Assembly: GCA_035652235.1 (NCBI GenBank)
Contig: DASREE010000057.1
Location: 1 to 61,385, forward strand
Reading direction: 5' to 3'
DNA length: 61,385 bases
Source of the DNA: PALSA-612 sp035652235
GTDB taxonomy: Bacteria; Actinomycetota; Thermoleophilia; Gaiellales; Gaiellaceae
Positions 7,299 through 14,923 of this stretch are shown piece by piece. Made by a program: the position numbers and the translations under genes. The notes below the pieces were generated by a model, which was given only the letters and a program-made list of their open reading frames with translations, had not been told where the DNA came from and did not search any database. Numbering within the stretch: position 1 is the first letter of the stretch; every line of letters begins with the position of its first letter.

Positions 7299-7304
7299 AG
7301 CCTA
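7299..7304 (-). promoter_or_regulatory. -10 box TAGGCT, leaderless promoter
   Basis: TAGGCT, 6 bases, then GTG 7292 of the HAD phosphatase gene on the minus strand. Confidence 0.5.
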
Positions 7305-7358
7305 CGCGCCCGGCCGCGCCTGCGGCGCCCGACTGCGACCGGACGGGGGTGGCGAGGC

Positions 7359-7364
7359 TAGCCT
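7359..7364 (+). promoter_or_regulatory. -10 box TAGCCT, leaderless promoter
   Basis: TAGCCT, 7 bases, then GTG 7372 of the phosphoesterase gene. It is divergent from the HAD-gene promoter about 60 bases away. Confidence 0.5.
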
Positions 7365-7371
7365 GTCGGCC

Positions 7372-8805
7372 GTGCCGAGAGTCCGCGCCGCCGCCGGAGC
7401 GCTCGTCCTCGCCGCGCTCGTCGGCGCGCTGCATCCCCTCTCCACGCGCCGCGCGGCGGCACGCGGCACGACCCCTGCCGCCGGCATCCACAAGATCCGG
7501 CACGTGATCGTGATCATGCAGGAGAACCGGTCGTTCGACTCCTACTTCGGCACCTTCCCGGGCGCCGACGGCATCCCCATGCGGCACGGCACGCCCGCCG
7601 TCTGCCTGCCCGACCCGCTCGCGCACCGCTGCGTTCGCCCCTACCACGACGGATCCGACCGCAACGCCGGCGGGCCGCACGGCGCCGACGCGGCGCTCGC
7701 CGACATCGACCACGGCAGGATGGACGGGTTCGTCACCGAGGCGCTCGCCGCACGCCGCAAGGTCTGCCCGACCGGCTCGACCGAGCCGGCCTGCGTCGGC
7801 GCCGCGGCGACCGACGTCATGGGCTACCACGATGCGCGGGAGATCCCCAACTACTGGGCCTACGCGCGTGCCTTCGTGCTCGAGGACCACATGTTCGAGC
7901 CGAACCTCGGCTGGAGCCTGCCCGTGCACCTCTGGCTCGTCTCCGGCTGGTCGGCCGTTTGCAAGGCGCCCGACCGCCCGCTCAGCTGCCGCACCGAGCT
8001 CGGCCAGCCGGCGAAGCCGCTGCTCGGCCTCGACGGACGTCCCGCTCCCCGCACCCGCTACCGCGCCTACTACGCCTGGACCGACGTGACCTACCTGCTG
8101 CACGCCCGGCACGTGTCGTGGGCCTACTACGTCGCCCCGGGCACGCAGCCGGACTGCGCCGACGACGACGCGCTCGTCTGCCCCTACCGCTTCCAGGGGC
8201 CGCGGACACCGGCGATCTGGAACCCGCTGCCGTGGTTTTCGACGGTGCACGCGGATCGTCAGCTGGCGAACGTGCAGAGCTCGGCGCGCTTCTTCGCCGC
8301 CGCGCGCGCGGGGACGCTGCCGGCCGTGTCGTGGGTAATCCCGAACGGCTTCGACAGCGAGCACCCTCCCTCGCTCGTCAGCCGGGGGCAGGCCTGGGTG
8401 ACGCGGCTGGTGAACGCGGTCATGCGCGGCCCGGACTGGCGGAGCTCGGCGATCTTCGTCACCTGGGACGACTGGGGCGGCTTCTACGACCACGTCGCGC
8501 CGCCGCGCGTCGACCGGGCAGGCTACGGTCTGCGCGTGCCCGCCTTCCTCGTCAGCCCGTACGCGAGGCGCGGATTCGTCGACCACCAGGTGCTCAGCTT
8601 CGACGCCTACCTGAAGTTCATCGAGGACGACTTCCTGGGCGGAGCGCGGCTCGACCCGCGGACGGACGGGCGGCCGGACTCGCGACCCGACGTCCGGGAG
8701 CGCTCGCCGCAGCTCGGGAACCTCGTCTCCGAGTTCGACTTCTCGCAGCCGCCGCGCGCCCCGCTTCTCCTGCCGCCGTATCCCGCCCACCGTCGCCGGG
8801 GCTGA
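7372..8805 (+). CDS. Secreted phosphoesterase (phospholipase C / acid phosphatase family)
   Basis: The 477-aa product has an N-terminal signal peptide (AAAGALVLAALVGAL, residues ~6-20) and then the signature IHKIRHVIVIMQENRSFDSYFGTFPGADG (split here as HVIVIMQENRSFDSYFG and GTFPGADG), which defines the phosphoesterase family PF04185 of the alkaline phosphatase superfamily. The C-terminal part keeps the metal-site pattern IFVTWDDWGGFYDHVAPP and RVPAFLVSPYARRGFVDH. Such enzymes act outside the membrane on phospholipids or phosphate esters; the substrate is undetermined. Six or more Cys suggest disulfides. GTG 7372 is supported by TAGCCT 7 bases upstream and by the signal peptide beginning right after it. 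Confidence 0.87.
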   Translation: MPRVRAAAGALVLAALVGALHPLSTRRAAARGTTPAAGIHKIRHVIVIMQENRSFDSYFGTFPGADGIPMRHGTPAVCLPDPLAHRCVRPYHDGSDRNAGGPHGADAALADIDHGRMDGFVTEALAARRKVCPTGSTEPACVGAAATDVMGYHDAREIPNYWAYARAFVLEDHMFEPNLGWSLPVHLWLVSGWSAVCKAPDRPLSCRTELGQPAKPLLGLDGRPAPRTRYRAYYAWTDVTYLLHARHVSWAYYVAPGTQPDCADDDALVCPYRFQGPRTPAIWNPLPWFSTVHADRQLANVQSSARFFAAARAGTLPAVSWVIPNGFDSEHPPSLVSRGQAWVTRLVNAVMRGPDWRSSAIFVTWDDWGGFYDHVAPPRVDRAGYGLRVPAFLVSPYARRGFVDHQVLSFDAYLKFIEDDFLGGARLDPRTDGRPDSRPDVRERSPQLGNLVSEFDFSQPPRAPLLLPPYPAHRRRG

Positions 8806-8867
8806 ACTCGACTTCGCACCACCGCTTCCGAGCCCGACGGGGGCGGCAGTTTCGCAGGCAATTCCAG

Positions 8868-8955
8868 TGCCGGGGGAGGGAGTCGAACCCTCACGCCCCC
8901 AGAGGGGACACCTGATTTTAAGTCAGGCGCGTTTGACCGATTTCGCCACCCCGGC
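8868..8955 (-). tRNA. tRNA-Leu (UAA)
   Basis: The acceptor GCCGGGG at 8955-8949 pairs with CCCCGGC near 8869-8875. The anticodon loop is gacTTAAaatc with UAA. A long variable arm (tgtcccctctgggggcgt) is typical of Leu tRNAs. The T-arm GGTTCGACTCC is normal, the discriminator is A, and CCA is not encoded. It reads towards the end of the phosphoesterase gene. I see no clear terminator. Confidence 0.95.
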
Positions 8956-9006
8956 TTGGGGCGATGCTAGCGCGGGTCCCGGCGCGGGCGGGGGCGGCCG
9001 GCGGGC

Positions 9007-9753
9007 TCAGTACCCGGGCGGGAAGTCGTAGCTCGAGGGGATCTTCTTCGGCGCCGCGCCGGCGGCGATGACGATCTCCTGGTGCGGCTTGAGCACGAGC
9101 TCGGCCGGGTTCCCGACCTGCTTTCTGCCGTTCACCCACCAGCTCAGCTGCCCGCAGTAGCGTCCGACGCAGCTCGCCGTCAGCCGGACGCCCCACTCGC
9201 CGAAGAACTGGCCGAGCACGTAGTCCAGATGCCGCGCCGACTCGACGTGGATGATCCCGGTCGGATCGTGGGTGTGGATCTCGGTGAGGAACGACCCGTT
9301 CGCGGCGAAGCCGATGTGCGCCGGCACGCCGACGTGCCTGCCGTTCACATACAGGTCGAGGTGCTGGTGGATGTGGAAGGCGAGCTGCTCGCCCGTCAGC
9401 TGGCTCAGGCCGAGCGCCGGCAGCCGGTCGGCGAGCGTGGCCCCGTTCGCGCCCCACGGCGGCGGGCCGTTCTGCAGCCCGGGCATGCCCGCCCAGTCGA
9501 TCGGCCCGCTCAGAGCGGGCTTGGCCTTCGAGCTCCCCTGCGAGAGGACGACGCCGAGCACGATCGCGACGACCACGACAACCACCAGGGCGCTGCCCGC
9601 GAGCAGGTGGCGCCGGTTCCGCTCGCCGCCCGGCCGCTGCGCCGTTCGGGACGGGCCGCTGCGCGTCTTCGGCGCCTGCACCCGGGGCGCCGGGCCCTGA
9701 CCGGGCCGAGGCGGCTTCGGCGTGCGGGCTTTCCTGGCCACGGAACGGGCCAC
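9007..9753 (-). CDS. Membrane-anchored His-rich protein of unknown function
   Basis: The product is 248 aa. A basic, proline-rich cytoplasmic part (residues 1-48) precedes one membrane segment (SALVVVVVVAIVLGVVLS, ~54-72), then an extracytoplasmic domain. That domain contains HIHQHLDLYVNG, IHTHDPTGIIHVES and LGQFFGEWGV, with clustered histidines that could bind a metal. I have seen this type as a conserved hypothetical in Actinobacteria but know no function. GTG 9753 lies one base past the stop of the dinG-like gene, so it is probably translated as the second gene of that operon. Two Cys (CVGRYC) may form a disulfide. Confidence 0.7.
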   Translation of the reverse strand: MARSVARKARTPKPPRPGQGPAPRVQAPKTRSGPSRTAQRPGGERNRRHLLAGSALVVVVVVAIVLGVVLSQGSSKAKPALSGPIDWAGMPGLQNGPPPWGANGATLADRLPALGLSQLTGEQLAFHIHQHLDLYVNGRHVGVPAHIGFAANGSFLTEIHTHDPTGIIHVESARHLDYVLGQFFGEWGVRLTASCVGRYCGQLSWWVNGRKQVGNPAELVLKPHQEIVIAAGAAPKKIPSSYDFPPGY

Positions 9754-9754
9754 T

Positions 9755-11641
9755 TTAGCAAGCGGTCAGCGGCACCTCTGCGCAGAGGAAGTCGGTGACG
9801 GCGACGCGGTCCGAGACGAGCGGGCAGGGCGGCAGCGACCCGAGGAAGACCCTCCCGTACGGCCTCGTCCGCACGCGCGGGTCGAGGATGGCGACGACGC
9901 CGCGGTCGCGGTGCGAGCGGATCAGCCGGCCGAAGCCCTGACGGAGCTGGAGCACCGCCGCCGGCAGCAAGTAGTCGAGGAACCAATCGCCTCCCTCGGC
10001 GGCGATCCGCTCGCACCGCGCCTCCACGAGGGGATCGCCCGGCGGCGGGAAGGGCAGCTTGTCGACGACGAGAAGCGACAGCGACTCCCCCGGCACGTCC
10101 ACCCCCTGCCAGAACGTCGCCGTCGCCACCAGCACGGAGTCGACCTCCTGCGCGAACCGCTCGAGCAGGCGCTCGCGCGGAGCGTCCCCCTGCACCAGCA
10201 CCGCCTGCTCGAGGCAGGTTCGCAGCCGCGCTGCGATGGCGTCGAGCGCACGGTACGAGCTCGTCAGCACGAGCGCCCGCCCACGCGAGGCCGTACACAG
10301 CTCGGCGGTCTCCTCGGCGACGCGCTCGAGCGCTCCCCCAGCTCGCGGGTCGGGCATCCCGGGCGGCAGGTACAGGCGCGCCTGCTCGTCGAAGCGGAAC
10401 GGCGAGCCGACGCGCAGCTCGTCGGCAGCCCGAAGGCCGAGGCGCTCGCGGACGAAGGCGAAGCTGCCCGCAGCGCCGAGCGTCGCGGAGACGAGCACGG
10501 CCGTCGGCCCCACGTCCCACAGGCGCTCCCGGAGCTCGCGCGAGACGTCGACCGGGGCCCAGACGACCGTGTCCGGCTCTGCCCAGACGACGCGCTCGAG
10601 CTCGCCCGGGTCGAGGCAGGCCTCCGCGTCGGCCGCCGTCGCGAGCGCGCGCCCCGCGAGCGAGTCGAGCTCGTCGCCCCGGCCCGCGAGCGACGCGGCC
10701 AGCTCGACGAGACGCTGCGCGAGCGCGCGAAGCGGCGCCCGCGGCGGCCGGCGCAGGCGGAGCCTCCCCGCCTGCGGGCAGACGGCCCCGAGCAGCGAGG
10801 CCGCCGCTCGCTCGACCCGGTCGAGCTGCCTGGCGGGGGAGGGCACGCCCGCCTGGCGGCAGGCGCGGTCGACGTCGCCGGCGAGGCGATGCAGGCCGGC
10901 GCCGCTCACCCGGCCGCCGAGCCACACCGCCGCGACGTCCTCGAGCTTGTGCGCCTCGTCGAAGACGACCGCGTCGTGGTCGGGGAGCACCCCCGCCCCG
11001 TCACGGCGCTCGCGCAGCCCGAGGTCGGCGAAGTAGAGCGCGTGGTTCGCGATCACGAGGTCGGCCCGCTGTGCCCGCTCCCGGGCCGCCTCCGAGAAGC
11101 ACGTGCCGACGAAGGCGCACGAGCGGCCGAGGCAGCGGTCGGCGCCGACTGCGAGCTCGGACCACAGCGTCTCCGACGGCTCGACCGCCAGCTCGGCGCG
11201 GTCGCCCGTCTCCGTCCGCTCGACCCAGCCGCGCAGCAGCTCGTCGAACGCGCGGCCGTCGTCGTCACGGGCGAAGGCGGCGCCGCCGAGCAGCTCGAAC
11301 CCGTGCAGGCGGTGGCGGCAGAGGTAGTTGTGCCGGCCCTTGAGGACGGCGACGTCGACGGCGCGGCCGAGCGCCGCCGCGGCGAGCGGCACGTCCTTGG
11401 CGAGAAGCTGCTGCTGCAGCGCCTTCGTCGCCGTGGAGACGACGACGCGCAGGCCCGAGTCGAGGGCAGGGACGAGGTAGGCGAGGCTCTTGCCGGTGCC
11501 GGTGCCAGCCTCCGCGAGCAGATGTCGGCCGCCGGCCAGCGCCCGCTCCACGGCGTGCGCGAGCTCCGCCTGCTCCTCGCGCGCCTCGTACCCGGGAAGC
11601 ACCCGCGCCAGCGCACCCGCCGGACCGAAGACGGCGTCCAC
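9755..11641 (-). CDS. dinG: DinG/XPD-type ATP-dependent DNA helicase
   Basis: The 628-aa product is a superfamily 2 helicase. The Walker A is AEAGTGTGKSLAYLVPAL, the DEAH box is VVFDEAHKLED, motif IV-VI segments include VLTSSYRALDAI, VATATFWQGVDVPG and RQGFGRLIRSHRDRG. Between the first motifs lie four cysteines (NYLCRHR, then CLGRSCAFVGTC) that should hold the 4Fe-4S cluster of this family. DinG-type helicases unwind D-loops, R-loops and forked DNA in repair. GTG 11641 was chosen because TAAGCT lies 7 bases before it; ATG 11680 upstream would add 13 residues but lies upstream of that promoter. No N-terminal exonuclease domain is present. The downstream membrane-protein gene follows after one base. 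Confidence 0.88.
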   Translation of the reverse strand: MDAVFGPAGALARVLPGYEAREEQAELAHAVERALAGGRHLLAEAGTGTGKSLAYLVPALDSGLRVVVSTATKALQQQLLAKDVPLAAAALGRAVDVAVLKGRHNYLCRHRLHGFELLGGAAFARDDDGRAFDELLRGWVERTETGDRAELAVEPSETLWSELAVGADRCLGRSCAFVGTCFSEAARERAQRADLVIANHALYFADLGLRERRDGAGVLPDHDAVVFDEAHKLEDVAAVWLGGRVSGAGLHRLAGDVDRACRQAGVPSPARQLDRVERAAASLLGAVCPQAGRLRLRRPPRAPLRALAQRLVELAASLAGRGDELDSLAGRALATAADAEACLDPGELERVVWAEPDTVVWAPVDVSRELRERLWDVGPTAVLVSATLGAAGSFAFVRERLGLRAADELRVGSPFRFDEQARLYLPPGMPDPRAGGALERVAEETAELCTASRGRALVLTSSYRALDAIAARLRTCLEQAVLVQGDAPRERLLERFAQEVDSVLVATATFWQGVDVPGESLSLLVVDKLPFPPPGDPLVEARCERIAAEGGDWFLDYLLPAAVLQLRQGFGRLIRSHRDRGVVAILDPRVRTRPYGRVFLGSLPPCPLVSDRVAVTDFLCAEVPLTAC

Positions 11642-11648
11642 CACCACG

Positions 11649-11654
11649 AGCTTA
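11649..11654 (-). promoter_or_regulatory. -10 box TAAGCT, leaderless promoter
   Basis: TAAGCT on the minus strand is followed by cgtggtg and GTG 11641 of the dinG-like gene. Two further GTG codons lie between, so the exact start is uncertain. Confidence 0.45.
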
Positions 11655-11802
11655 GGCGCACCGCCGGCGGACGGCGACATCTCCGCGCAAAGAGCGAGCC
11701 GCTCGCAGCCGGATCTGACGCGCTGTGGGGACCTTTCCTTTCCGGCCGGTATCCGTGATACTCGCCCTGCGGTACCACCTGCAACGAGACAAGGAGACCG
11801 AC

Positions 11803-12063
11803 ATGGGGTTCCTCGACAAGCTGCTCGGCCGTGGTAAGCAGATCGTAGACAAGGGCCTCGACGTCGCAAGCGATGCCGTCGACAAGGCAGGCGAGGTCGC
11901 GGACAAGGGTCTCGACGCCGCCGGCGACATGATCGACAAGGCCGAGAAGAAGCTGGGCACGGCGGACGCCGGCGAGGGCGCACAGGCCGGCGAGCAGACG
12001 CCGCAGGACCCCGGCACCGGTTCCACGGAGACCGGCGCCTCGGGCGCTCACAGCGCGAGCTGA
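11803..12063 (+). CDS. MT0933-type antitoxin-like repeat protein
   Basis: The 86-aa product begins GFLDKLLGRGKQIVDKG and carries imperfect repeats built on DKGLDVASDAV, DKAGEVADKGLDAAGDMI and DKAEKKLG. This matches what I know of the MT0933/Rv0909 antitoxin-like family. The C-terminal third is a Gly/Thr/Ser/Glu-rich, probably disordered tail. No toxin gene is adjacent: dinG is divergent and rmuC follows. The antitoxin role is therefore doubtful; similar proteins are often stress-induced. ATG 11803 has AAGGAG about 6 bases upstream, so a longer frame starting at 11725 is rejected. GATACT near 11755 could be its -10 box. Confidence 0.72.
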   Translation: MGFLDKLLGRGKQIVDKGLDVASDAVDKAGEVADKGLDAAGDMIDKAEKKLGTADAGEGAQAGEQTPQDPGTGSTETGASGAHSAS

Positions 12064-12134
12064 CGCCCGCGGGCGGCGACGCCGGAGGGGCGGGCGAGCC
12101 TCGCTTCCTCCGGCCGGTCGCAGCTATTCGTCCG

Positions 12135-13394
12135 ATGGCGCGAGTACCGTTTGCGGGCTCAGTGGTCGTCGTCGCTCTCATCGCCGGAATCCTGCTCGGG
12201 GCCGCGGGCGCGTGGCTCCTGCTGCGCGTGCGCTCGGCCGCGGAGCGGCGGACCTACGACGAGCTCACGGCCACGTTCCAGGCGCTCTCGGCAGAGGCGC
12301 TCCGCAGCAACAACGACGCCTTCCTGCAGCTCGCGACGACGAAGCTCGAGCGCTTCCAGCTCGAGGCGAAGGGGGAGCTCGAGCAGCGCCGCGAGGCGGT
12401 GGAGCGGCTGGTGGCGCCGATCCGCGAGTCGCTGGAGAAGGTCGACGGCACGATCCAGGAGCTCGAGCGGTCGCGGCAGGAGGCGTACGGGTCGCTCACC
12501 GCGCAGGTCCGGTCGCTCGCCGAGACGCAGCGCGAGCTCCGGCAGGAGACGGGCAACCTCGTCACGGCGCTGCGCTCTCCCGCAGCCAGGGGCCGCTGGG
12601 GCGAGATGCAGCTCCGCCGCGTCGTCGAGGCGGCCGGGATGGTCCGCTACTGCGACTTCGCCGAGCAGGCGACGATCGGCTCGCCCGGCGAGACGGGACG
12701 GCCCGACCTCGTCGTCCGCCTGGCCGGCGGCAAGCACGTCGTCGTCGACGCGAAGGTGCCGCTGCAGGCGTATCTCGAGTCGCTCGAGGCAAGAGACGAG
12801 GCCGCCCGCGAGACGCTCCTCCAGGGCCACGCCCGCCAGCTGCGGGACCACGTCGTCAAGCTGAGCGCCAAGAGCTACTGGAGCAAGCTCGTGGCAACGC
12901 CCGAGTTCGTCGTCCTCTTCATCCCCGGCGAGACCTTCCTCAGCGCCGCCCTCGAGCAGGATCCCGGTCTGTTCGACGAGGCGGCCCGGCGGCAGGTGAT
13001 CCTCGCCACGCCGACGACGCTGATCGCCGTGCTGTGGGCGATCGCGCACGGCTGGCGCGAGGAGCGCCTGGCGGAGAACGCGCGCGCCATCAGCGAGCTC
13101 GGCCGTGAGCTCTACGCCCGCCTCGGCACCCTCGCCGGCCACTTCGGCAAGCTCAAGCGCAGCATCGACGCCGTCGTGCGCTCGTACAACGATGCCGCCG
13201 GCTCGCTCGAGGCGCGGGTCTTCGTCAGCGCCCGCCGGTTGAAGGAGCTCGGCGCCACCTCCTCGGGGGAGATCGAGATGCTCGAGCCCGTCGAGCAGGC
13301 CCCGCGGCCGCTCAGCGCGCCCGAGCTGGCCGAGGCGGTCCCGGACGAAGGCGGCCGCTCCGCCGCCCTGCCACCGTCCGTCGAGGCCGCGTAG
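12135..13394 (+). CDS. rmuC: DNA recombination protein RmuC
   Basis: The 419-aa product has an N-terminal membrane anchor (VVVVALIAGILLGAAGAWLLL, ~10-30), a coiled coil to about residue 145, then the RmuC nuclease-like domain: SPAARGRWGEMQLRRVVE, CDFAEQATIGSPGETGRPDLVV and HVVVDAKVPLQAY, the last two holding the Asp...Asp-x-Lys of a restriction-endonuclease fold. Known RmuC proteins limit recombination at inverted repeats; the mechanism is unsettled. The length is usual. A loose hairpin (CCGGAGG 12082-12088 with CCTCCGG 12107-12113) separates it from the gene before. It converges with the VLRF1-like gene. Confidence 0.9.
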   Translation: MARVPFAGSVVVVALIAGILLGAAGAWLLLRVRSAAERRTYDELTATFQALSAEALRSNNDAFLQLATTKLERFQLEAKGELEQRREAVERLVAPIRESLEKVDGTIQELERSRQEAYGSLTAQVRSLAETQRELRQETGNLVTALRSPAARGRWGEMQLRRVVEAAGMVRYCDFAEQATIGSPGETGRPDLVVRLAGGKHVVVDAKVPLQAYLESLEARDEAARETLLQGHARQLRDHVVKLSAKSYWSKLVATPEFVVLFIPGETFLSAALEQDPGLFDEAARRQVILATPTTLIAVLWAIAHGWREERLAENARAISELGRELYARLGTLAGHFGKLKRSIDAVVRSYNDAAGSLEARVFVSARRLKELGATSSGEIEMLEPVEQAPRPLSAPELAEAVPDEGGRSAALPPSVEAA

Positions 13395-13402
13395 AGGCGC
13401 GC

Positions 13403-14551
13403 TCAGTAGCGAAGCAGCGCGCCGATCCCGCCGACCGGGTCGAGGTCGCGCCGCCGACCGACGACGCGCGCCGTCCCTCCGCGCGCCAGCGTGTGGTGCA
13501 GGACGAGGTCGAGGCCCTCCTCGCGGTGCTCGAGCTCGATCCCGTCGAGCGGGCACTTGCCGTCCTGCACCTGCAGCCGGCCACAGGCAGGGCAGCGCCA
13601 CGCGTCGTGGTTCACACCCGGCTCGTACAGCAGCAGCTCGACGCGTCCGTCCGTGGCCGCCTCGAGCGTCGACGCCCAGCCCGCCGTGGCGCGGCCGTCG
13701 CGTCCGATCTCGTCGTGCCAGCGATCGACGGCCGCTGACTCGAGTTCCGACTCGCGACGCTCGAGCACGCGCTTCGCGAGCGCGAGCAGCTCCGGCCCGC
13801 CGGCGTGCGCGTCGGCGCTCGTCCAACCGGCCACCGCCGCGCGCACCTCCGGCGACAGCATGCCGGCGAGCTCCGCACGCGTCTCCTCCGCGCACGCGAT
13901 GACGATGCGCGCCGTACCGCGGCGACGGAGCTGGCGCTCGAGCTCGTCCGCGACCTCGCGCAGGTGCTCCTGAGCGAGGGTGTCCACGTGCCGCTGGTAG
14001 TTCGCCTGCGACCACCCACCCTGATCGTGCCGACGGGGCTGCTCCTCGGAGCGGTCGGCGACCGGCTCCAGGCGTCCGTCTCTCAGCTCGTACAGCTGGC
14101 CGCGCTCGCGTCCGACGGACGCGACGAGGACGCCGTCGGCGCGCCCGACGAGCGGGACGAGCGGAGCGAGGAAGAACTCGTTGTTCACCTTCACCGCGTC
14201 GGGCACGGGCTCCGGCAGCAGCATCCGCCGCCAGTAGTTGTCGAGCGGAGCGGCGAAGACGGCGACGCCGTGCGCGCCCTCGCGGCTGAACTCGAGCGCG
14301 AAGTAGCGCTCGATCCGCTCGAGCGCGACCCGTACCGATGCCTGCTGGTCGTGGGTCCTCTGCGCCCGGCCCGCCTCGACGCGCTTCTGGGCCTCGTCGA
14401 GCAGCGAGCGGACGCGGGTGTCCACGTCCGCCGCGGTCGGGGTCAGCTGGGGGTCGAGGTTGACGTAGAAGCTGATCGCGCAGCCGTTTTCGGCCCTGAA
14501 CGACACGAGTTCTCGAAGGGTCTCCCAGTTCACCGTTGCCCCGTCTGCCAT
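13403..14551 (-). CDS. VLRF1-type release-factor-like protein (bacterial eRF1 fold)
   Basis: The product is 382 aa. The N-terminal half (FRAENGCAISFYVNLDP onward, then FALEFSREGAHGVAVFAAP, ADGVLVASVGRERGQLYELRDG) and the motif GGWSQANYQRHVDTLAQEH near residue 190 fit the eRF1/Vms1-like family. There a Gln in a loop of this type promotes peptidyl-tRNA cleavage. The next domain (RIVIACAEETRAELAGML) is the middle alpha/beta unit. The C-terminus has WRCPACGRLQVQDGKCPLDG, a small zinc-ribbon-like unit. I infer a role in releasing nascent chains from stalled ribosomes or split subunits. ATG 14551 is the first start in frame with the domain. A TAAGCT about 35 bases upstream could be its promoter. 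Confidence 0.72.
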   Translation of the reverse strand: MADGATVNWETLRELVSFRAENGCAISFYVNLDPQLTPTAADVDTRVRSLLDEAQKRVEAGRAQRTHDQQASVRVALERIERYFALEFSREGAHGVAVFAAPLDNYWRRMLLPEPVPDAVKVNNEFFLAPLVPLVGRADGVLVASVGRERGQLYELRDGRLEPVADRSEEQPRRHDQGGWSQANYQRHVDTLAQEHLREVADELERQLRRRGTARIVIACAEETRAELAGMLSPEVRAAVAGWTSADAHAGGPELLALAKRVLERRESELESAAVDRWHDEIGRDGRATAGWASTLEAATDGRVELLLYEPGVNHDAWRCPACGRLQVQDGKCPLDGIELEHREEGLDLVLHHTLARGGTARVVGRRRDLDPVGGIGALLRY

Positions 14552-14592
14552 CGGATGCGGCAGCGGCCGAGCGTGCGCTGCTGCAGCAAGCT

Positions 14593-14598
14593 TACCCT
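14593..14598 (+). promoter_or_regulatory. -10 box TACCCT, leaderless promoter of a broken gene
   Basis: TACCCT, 6 bases, then GTG 14605 of the DUF488-like remnant. Confidence 0.4.
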
Positions 14599-14604
14599 GC
14601 GTCC

Positions 14605-14804
14605 GTGCGGGTGCTGACGGTGGGGGACGGCGCGCGCGAGGCAGGCGAGCTGATCGGTTGTGTCCAAGCGGACGGAGTGCGCACGCTCGTCGGCGTGCGC
14701 CGCTACCCCGAGCTCGACGACGGCTGTGTGGCAGGAGGCGCTCGACCGCGCGCCGGCCCGAGCGTAACGGCCGCCTGTACCTGTGCGGCGAGCTCGTCGC
14801 GTGA
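14605..14804 (+). pseudogene. Small DUF488-like gene, frame-disrupted
   Basis: From GTG 14605 the frame reads RVLTVGDGAREAGELIGCV and GVRTLVGVRRYPELDD, which resembles the N-terminus of DUF488 proteins (VLTIGHS-R---ELI--L---GV--LVDVR--P). After about 40 codons the frame turns low-complexity and ends at 14871. Sensible coding appears in the other two frames (AVWQEALDRA around 14722-14755, then RNGRLYLCGELVA ending at TGA 14802-14804). Two frameshifts would join them into a protein of about 66 aa that fits between the VLRF1-like gene and the next promoter. It may be a decayed gene or a site of sequence error. DUF488 function is unknown. Confidence 0.4.
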
Positions 14805-14811
14805 ACCGACG

Positions 14812-14817
14812 TACGAT
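14812..14817 (+). promoter_or_regulatory. -10 box TACGAT, leaderless promoter of the trxB operon
   Basis: TACGAT is followed by 7 bases and the ATG 14825 of a 32-codon frame that runs into trxB. It is the only good promoter I see for trxB. Confidence 0.5.
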
Positions 14818-14824
14818 GGCATCG

Positions 14825-14923
14825 ATGCGGCGGCAGATCGCACGGAAGCATCCGCCCGGGCCGGTCGTTGAAGCTGGCGTGATCGTCCCGCACGGCGGGG
14901 CACCGAGTTTGGAGGAACCGTGA
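14825..14923 (+). CDS. 32-aa reading frame coupled to trxB
   Basis: ATG 14825 lies 7 bases after TACGAT and opens a frame of 32 codons (MRRQIARKHPPGPVV, then EAGVIVPHGGAPSLEEP). It ends at TGA 14921-14923, overlapping the GTG start of trxB as GTGA. No family is recognised. The basic start and proline/glycine-rich body do not look like a signal peptide. Because the promoter spacing matches other leaderless genes here and the stop is exactly coupled to trxB, I infer that it is translated, perhaps as a leader peptide controlling trxB translation. Chance cannot be excluded for so short a frame. Confidence 0.5.
   Translation: MRRQIARKHPPGPVVEAGVIVPHGGAPSLEEP

Noticed and set aside
5710..8790. A single 1026-codon minus-strand gene
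   Set aside because: Only its last 264 codons (tandem MshEN protein) show domains; the upstream part is antisense to the phosphoesterase gene and out of frame with the HAD gene.
11803..12063. A new toxin-antitoxin pair around the MT0933-type protein
   Set aside because: No toxin-like gene adjoins; both neighbours are DNA-repair genes on independent transcripts, and the family name alone does not prove antitoxin function.
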